A stretch of DNA of 24,942 nucleotides, from NCBI GenBank assembly GCA_018377235.1, contig JAGZZT010000025.1, positions 1-24,942 of the forward strand, given 5' to 3'. Positions 23,657 to 24,942 of the stretch are shown here, piece after piece (the stretch's first letter is position 1; the number at the start of each line of letters is the position of its first letter). Source of the DNA: Clostridium sp. Lineage in GTDB: Bacteria > Bacillota > Clostridia > Lachnospirales > Lachnospiraceae. Both the position numbers and the translations under genes were made by a program. The notes beneath the pieces were generated by a model that worked only from the letters and a program-made list of their open reading frames with translations, did no database searches and was not told the origin of the DNA.

Positions 23657-23944
23657 ATGAACAAGTATGAGTTAGCAGTTGTTCTTAGCGTAAAGCTGGA
23701 AGACGAAGAGAGAGCAGCAGCCATCGAGAAAGTAAAAGGTTACATCACACGTTTCGGCGGTACTGTAACAAATGTGGACGAGTGGGGTAAGAAGAGATTA
23801 GCTTACGAGATCCAGAAGATGAAAGAGGGCTTCTACTACTTTATCCAGTTTGAGTCTGATTCCACATGCCCGAATGAGGTAGAGGCACATGTACGTATCA
23901 TGGAGCCGGTAATCAGATACTTATGCGTAAGACAGGATGCATAA
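23657..23944 (+). CDS. rpsF: 30S ribosomal protein S6
   Basis: A component of the small-subunit platform, where it pairs with S18. The 95-residue protein begins M-N-K-Y-E-L-A-V-V-L and carries G-G-T-V-T-N-V-D-E-W-G-K-K-R-L-A-Y-E-I, the central signature of S6, and the late V-R-I-M-E-P-V-I-R-Y. The length is normal. AGGAGG lies ten bases before the ATG. It is the first gene of the conserved rpsF-ssb-rpsR order. Confidence 0.98.
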   Translation: MNKYELAVVLSVKLEDEERAAAIEKVKGYITRFGGTVTNVDEWGKKRLAYEIQKMKEGFYYFIQFESDSTCPNEVEAHVRIMEPVIRYLCVRQDA

Positions 23945-23963
23945 ATAAAGAAAGAGTGATCGT

Positions 23964-24422
23964 ATGAATAAAGTAATTCTGATGGGTAGACTTACCAGGG
24001 ATCCGGAGGTTCGGTATTCTCAGGGAGAGCGGGCCATGGCAATCGCCAGATACACGCTGGCAGTTGACAGAAGAGGCCGCAGAAGCCAGGATGACGGATC
24101 GCAGACAGCGGACTTCATCCAGTGTGTTGCATTTGACAGAGCAGGAGAGTTTGCTGAGAAGTATTTCCATCAGGGAACCAAGGTTCTCGTGACAGGAAGA
24201 ATCCAGACAGGAAGCTACACAAACAGAGACGGTCAGAAAGTTTATACAACAGATGTAATCGTTGAGGATCAGGAATTCGCTGAGAGCAAGAACGCTTCTC
24301 AGGGAGCGGGACATGACGGCGGCTATCAGGCAGCGCAGCGTCCGGCGCCTGCAAGCGCTATCGGCGACGGCTTTATGAATATCCCCGACGGAGTAGAAGA
24401 TGAAGGACTTCCGTTCAACTAG
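23964..24422 (+). CDS. ssb: Single-stranded DNA-binding protein
   Basis: Coats single-stranded DNA in replication, repair and recombination. Residues 1 to about 105 form the OB fold: M-N-K-V-I-L-M-G-R-L-T-R-D-P-E-V-R-Y, then D-F-I-Q-C-V-A-F-D-R-A and the G-R-I-Q-T-G-S-Y strand. A flexible G/A/Q-rich linker leads to the acidic tip D-E-G-L-P-F-N, the docking site for partner proteins. It has one more residue (N) after the usual terminal P-F. It lies 19 nt after rpsF in the same operon. Confidence 0.97.
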   Translation: MNKVILMGRLTRDPEVRYSQGERAMAIARYTLAVDRRGRRSQDDGSQTADFIQCVAFDRAGEFAEKYFHQGTKVLVTGRIQTGSYTNRDGQKVYTTDVIVEDQEFAESKNASQGAGHDGGYQAAQRPAPASAIGDGFMNIPDGVEDEGLPFN

Positions 24423-24497
24423 AGACGTGAAAGCCCATCAGGGCGCCAGTTGAGCGAAAGATTGTTGCATCGGCAATTTTTGAAGGAGGGAACACCA

Positions 24498-24764
24498 ATG
24501 GCATTCAATAAAGGTGATAAGGCAGACGCTTCTAAGGTAAGAAGAGGCGGTATGCGCAGAAGAAAAAAAGTTTGCGTTTTCTGTGGAGAGAAGAACGGAA
24601 CAATCGATTACAAGGATACAAACAAGTTAAAGAGATATGTATCTGAGAGAGGTAAAATTCTTCCTAGAAGAATCACAGGAAACTGTGCAAAGCATCAGAG
24701 AGCTCTTACAGTAGCTATTAAGAGAGCACGTCACATCGCTCTTATGCCATATACCTGCGAGTAA
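24498..24764 (+). CDS. rpsR: 30S ribosomal protein S18
   Basis: A partner of S6 on the 30S platform. The 88-residue protein has a basic N-terminus, then R-R-K-K-V-C-V-F-C-G, I-D-Y-K-D and L-K-R-Y-V-S-E-R-G-K-I-L-P-R-R-I-T-G, and ends in the A-R-H-I-A-L-M-P-Y motif. The C-x2-C pair plus N-C-A-K-H make a likely zinc-binding (C+) form. The frame extends to a TTG at 24450, but the ATG at 24498 follows AAGGAGGG. Confidence 0.98.
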   Translation: MAFNKGDKADASKVRRGGMRRRKKVCVFCGEKNGTIDYKDTNKLKRYVSERGKILPRRITGNCAKHQRALTVAIKRARHIALMPYTCE

Positions 24765-24793
24765 AAGCCTGCAAAATTAAGGATTTGCGAGCG

Positions 24794-24821
24794 ATTGGGT
24801 AAGTATTTTGCTCAATTTTTA
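24794..24821 (+). terminator. Terminator of the rpsF-ssb-rpsR operon
   Basis: ATTGGGTAA (24794-24802) pairs with TTGCTCAAT (24808-24816) across a 5-nt loop, with two G-T pairs, then a T tract. It lies 30 nt after the rpsR stop. Confidence 0.8.
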
Positions 24822-24844
24822 TTCCAAAAAGTTTTATAAAATTA

Positions 24845-24942
24845 GGCTCTTTGTCAATGGTTGGGGTGGGATTTGTTAAAATCCTGCCCCAATTCTATGA
24901 AAAGGGCTCTTTTTATATTTGGTTCCAAGTTTTTCTGATTTT
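24845..24942. mobile_element. Possible end of an ISL3-like insertion sequence (partial)
   Basis: GGCTCTTTGTCAATGG (24845-24860) resembles from memory the terminal inverted repeats of ISL3-family elements, which commonly begin GGCTCTTTGTCAA. Directly inside is a 14-bp hairpin, 24861-24874 with 24879-24892. The rest of the window has no transposase start. The other end would lie outside, so this is a tentative call. Confidence 0.4.

Overview
The window looks like chromosomal DNA of an anaerobic member of the Clostridia, most likely a Lachnospiraceae gut bacterium. The grounds are a Firmicutes-type 23S rRNA end, strong AGGAGG-type ribosome binding sites, moderate G+C, a CIRCE heat-shock operator, a class F flavodiiron protein, a DUF951 gene beside the rpsF-ssb-rpsR operon, and many single-gene clostridial families. 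I see no CRISPR array, prophage or plasmid genes. The genus is not determined.

Layout. 1-510: the last bases of a 23S rRNA, then tRNA-Asn, a promoter, tRNA-Glu, tRNA-Cys and a terminator; no 5S rRNA lies between 23S and the tRNAs. 605-2187: a hotdog acyl-CoA thioesterase and the azlCD branched-chain amino acid exporter pair. 2209-4342 (minus): a GT4 glycosyltransferase followed by a type I 3-dehydroquinate dehydratase (aroD). 4420-7537: a promoter, a yybP-ykoY type manganese riboswitch with its expression-platform terminator, then a P2-type cation ATPase that is probably a Mn2+/Ca2+ exporter. 7654-9030: an APC-family amino acid permease. 9146-11689 (minus): a three-part flavodiiron/rubredoxin/rubredoxin-reductase protein for O2 detoxification. 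12054-14263: a lipoprotein with an LprI-like C-terminus, an HD-domain nucleotidase-like protein and a VOC protein. 14323-14984: a CIRCE-controlled Hsp20.

15073-18721 (minus) is a four-gene operon. It encodes a single-domain ABC ATPase, a ribose-type permease, a sugar-type binding lipoprotein and a divergent pseudouridine-5'-phosphate glycosidase (PsuG) homologue. By hand alignment several PsuG active-site positions are changed while the Schiff-base lysine is kept. An inverted repeat lies upstream. This operon is the best candidate here for an undescribed function, perhaps uptake and cleavage of an unusual C-nucleoside or glycoside.

18908-19061 holds two copies of a 22-base extended -10 promoter segment, separated by a strongly foldable stretch. 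It sits upstream of a fused DUF2156/Eis-like acetyltransferase (19090-21255), which is followed on the same strand by a Sir2 deacetylase (21350-22096), an aldo/keto reductase and DUF951. The window ends with rpsF-ssb-rpsR, a terminator, and what may be the end of an ISL3-like insertion sequence.

Protein families were recognised by eye from motifs; no database search was run. Starts were chosen from ribosome binding sites and family length, and several differ from the longest open frame.
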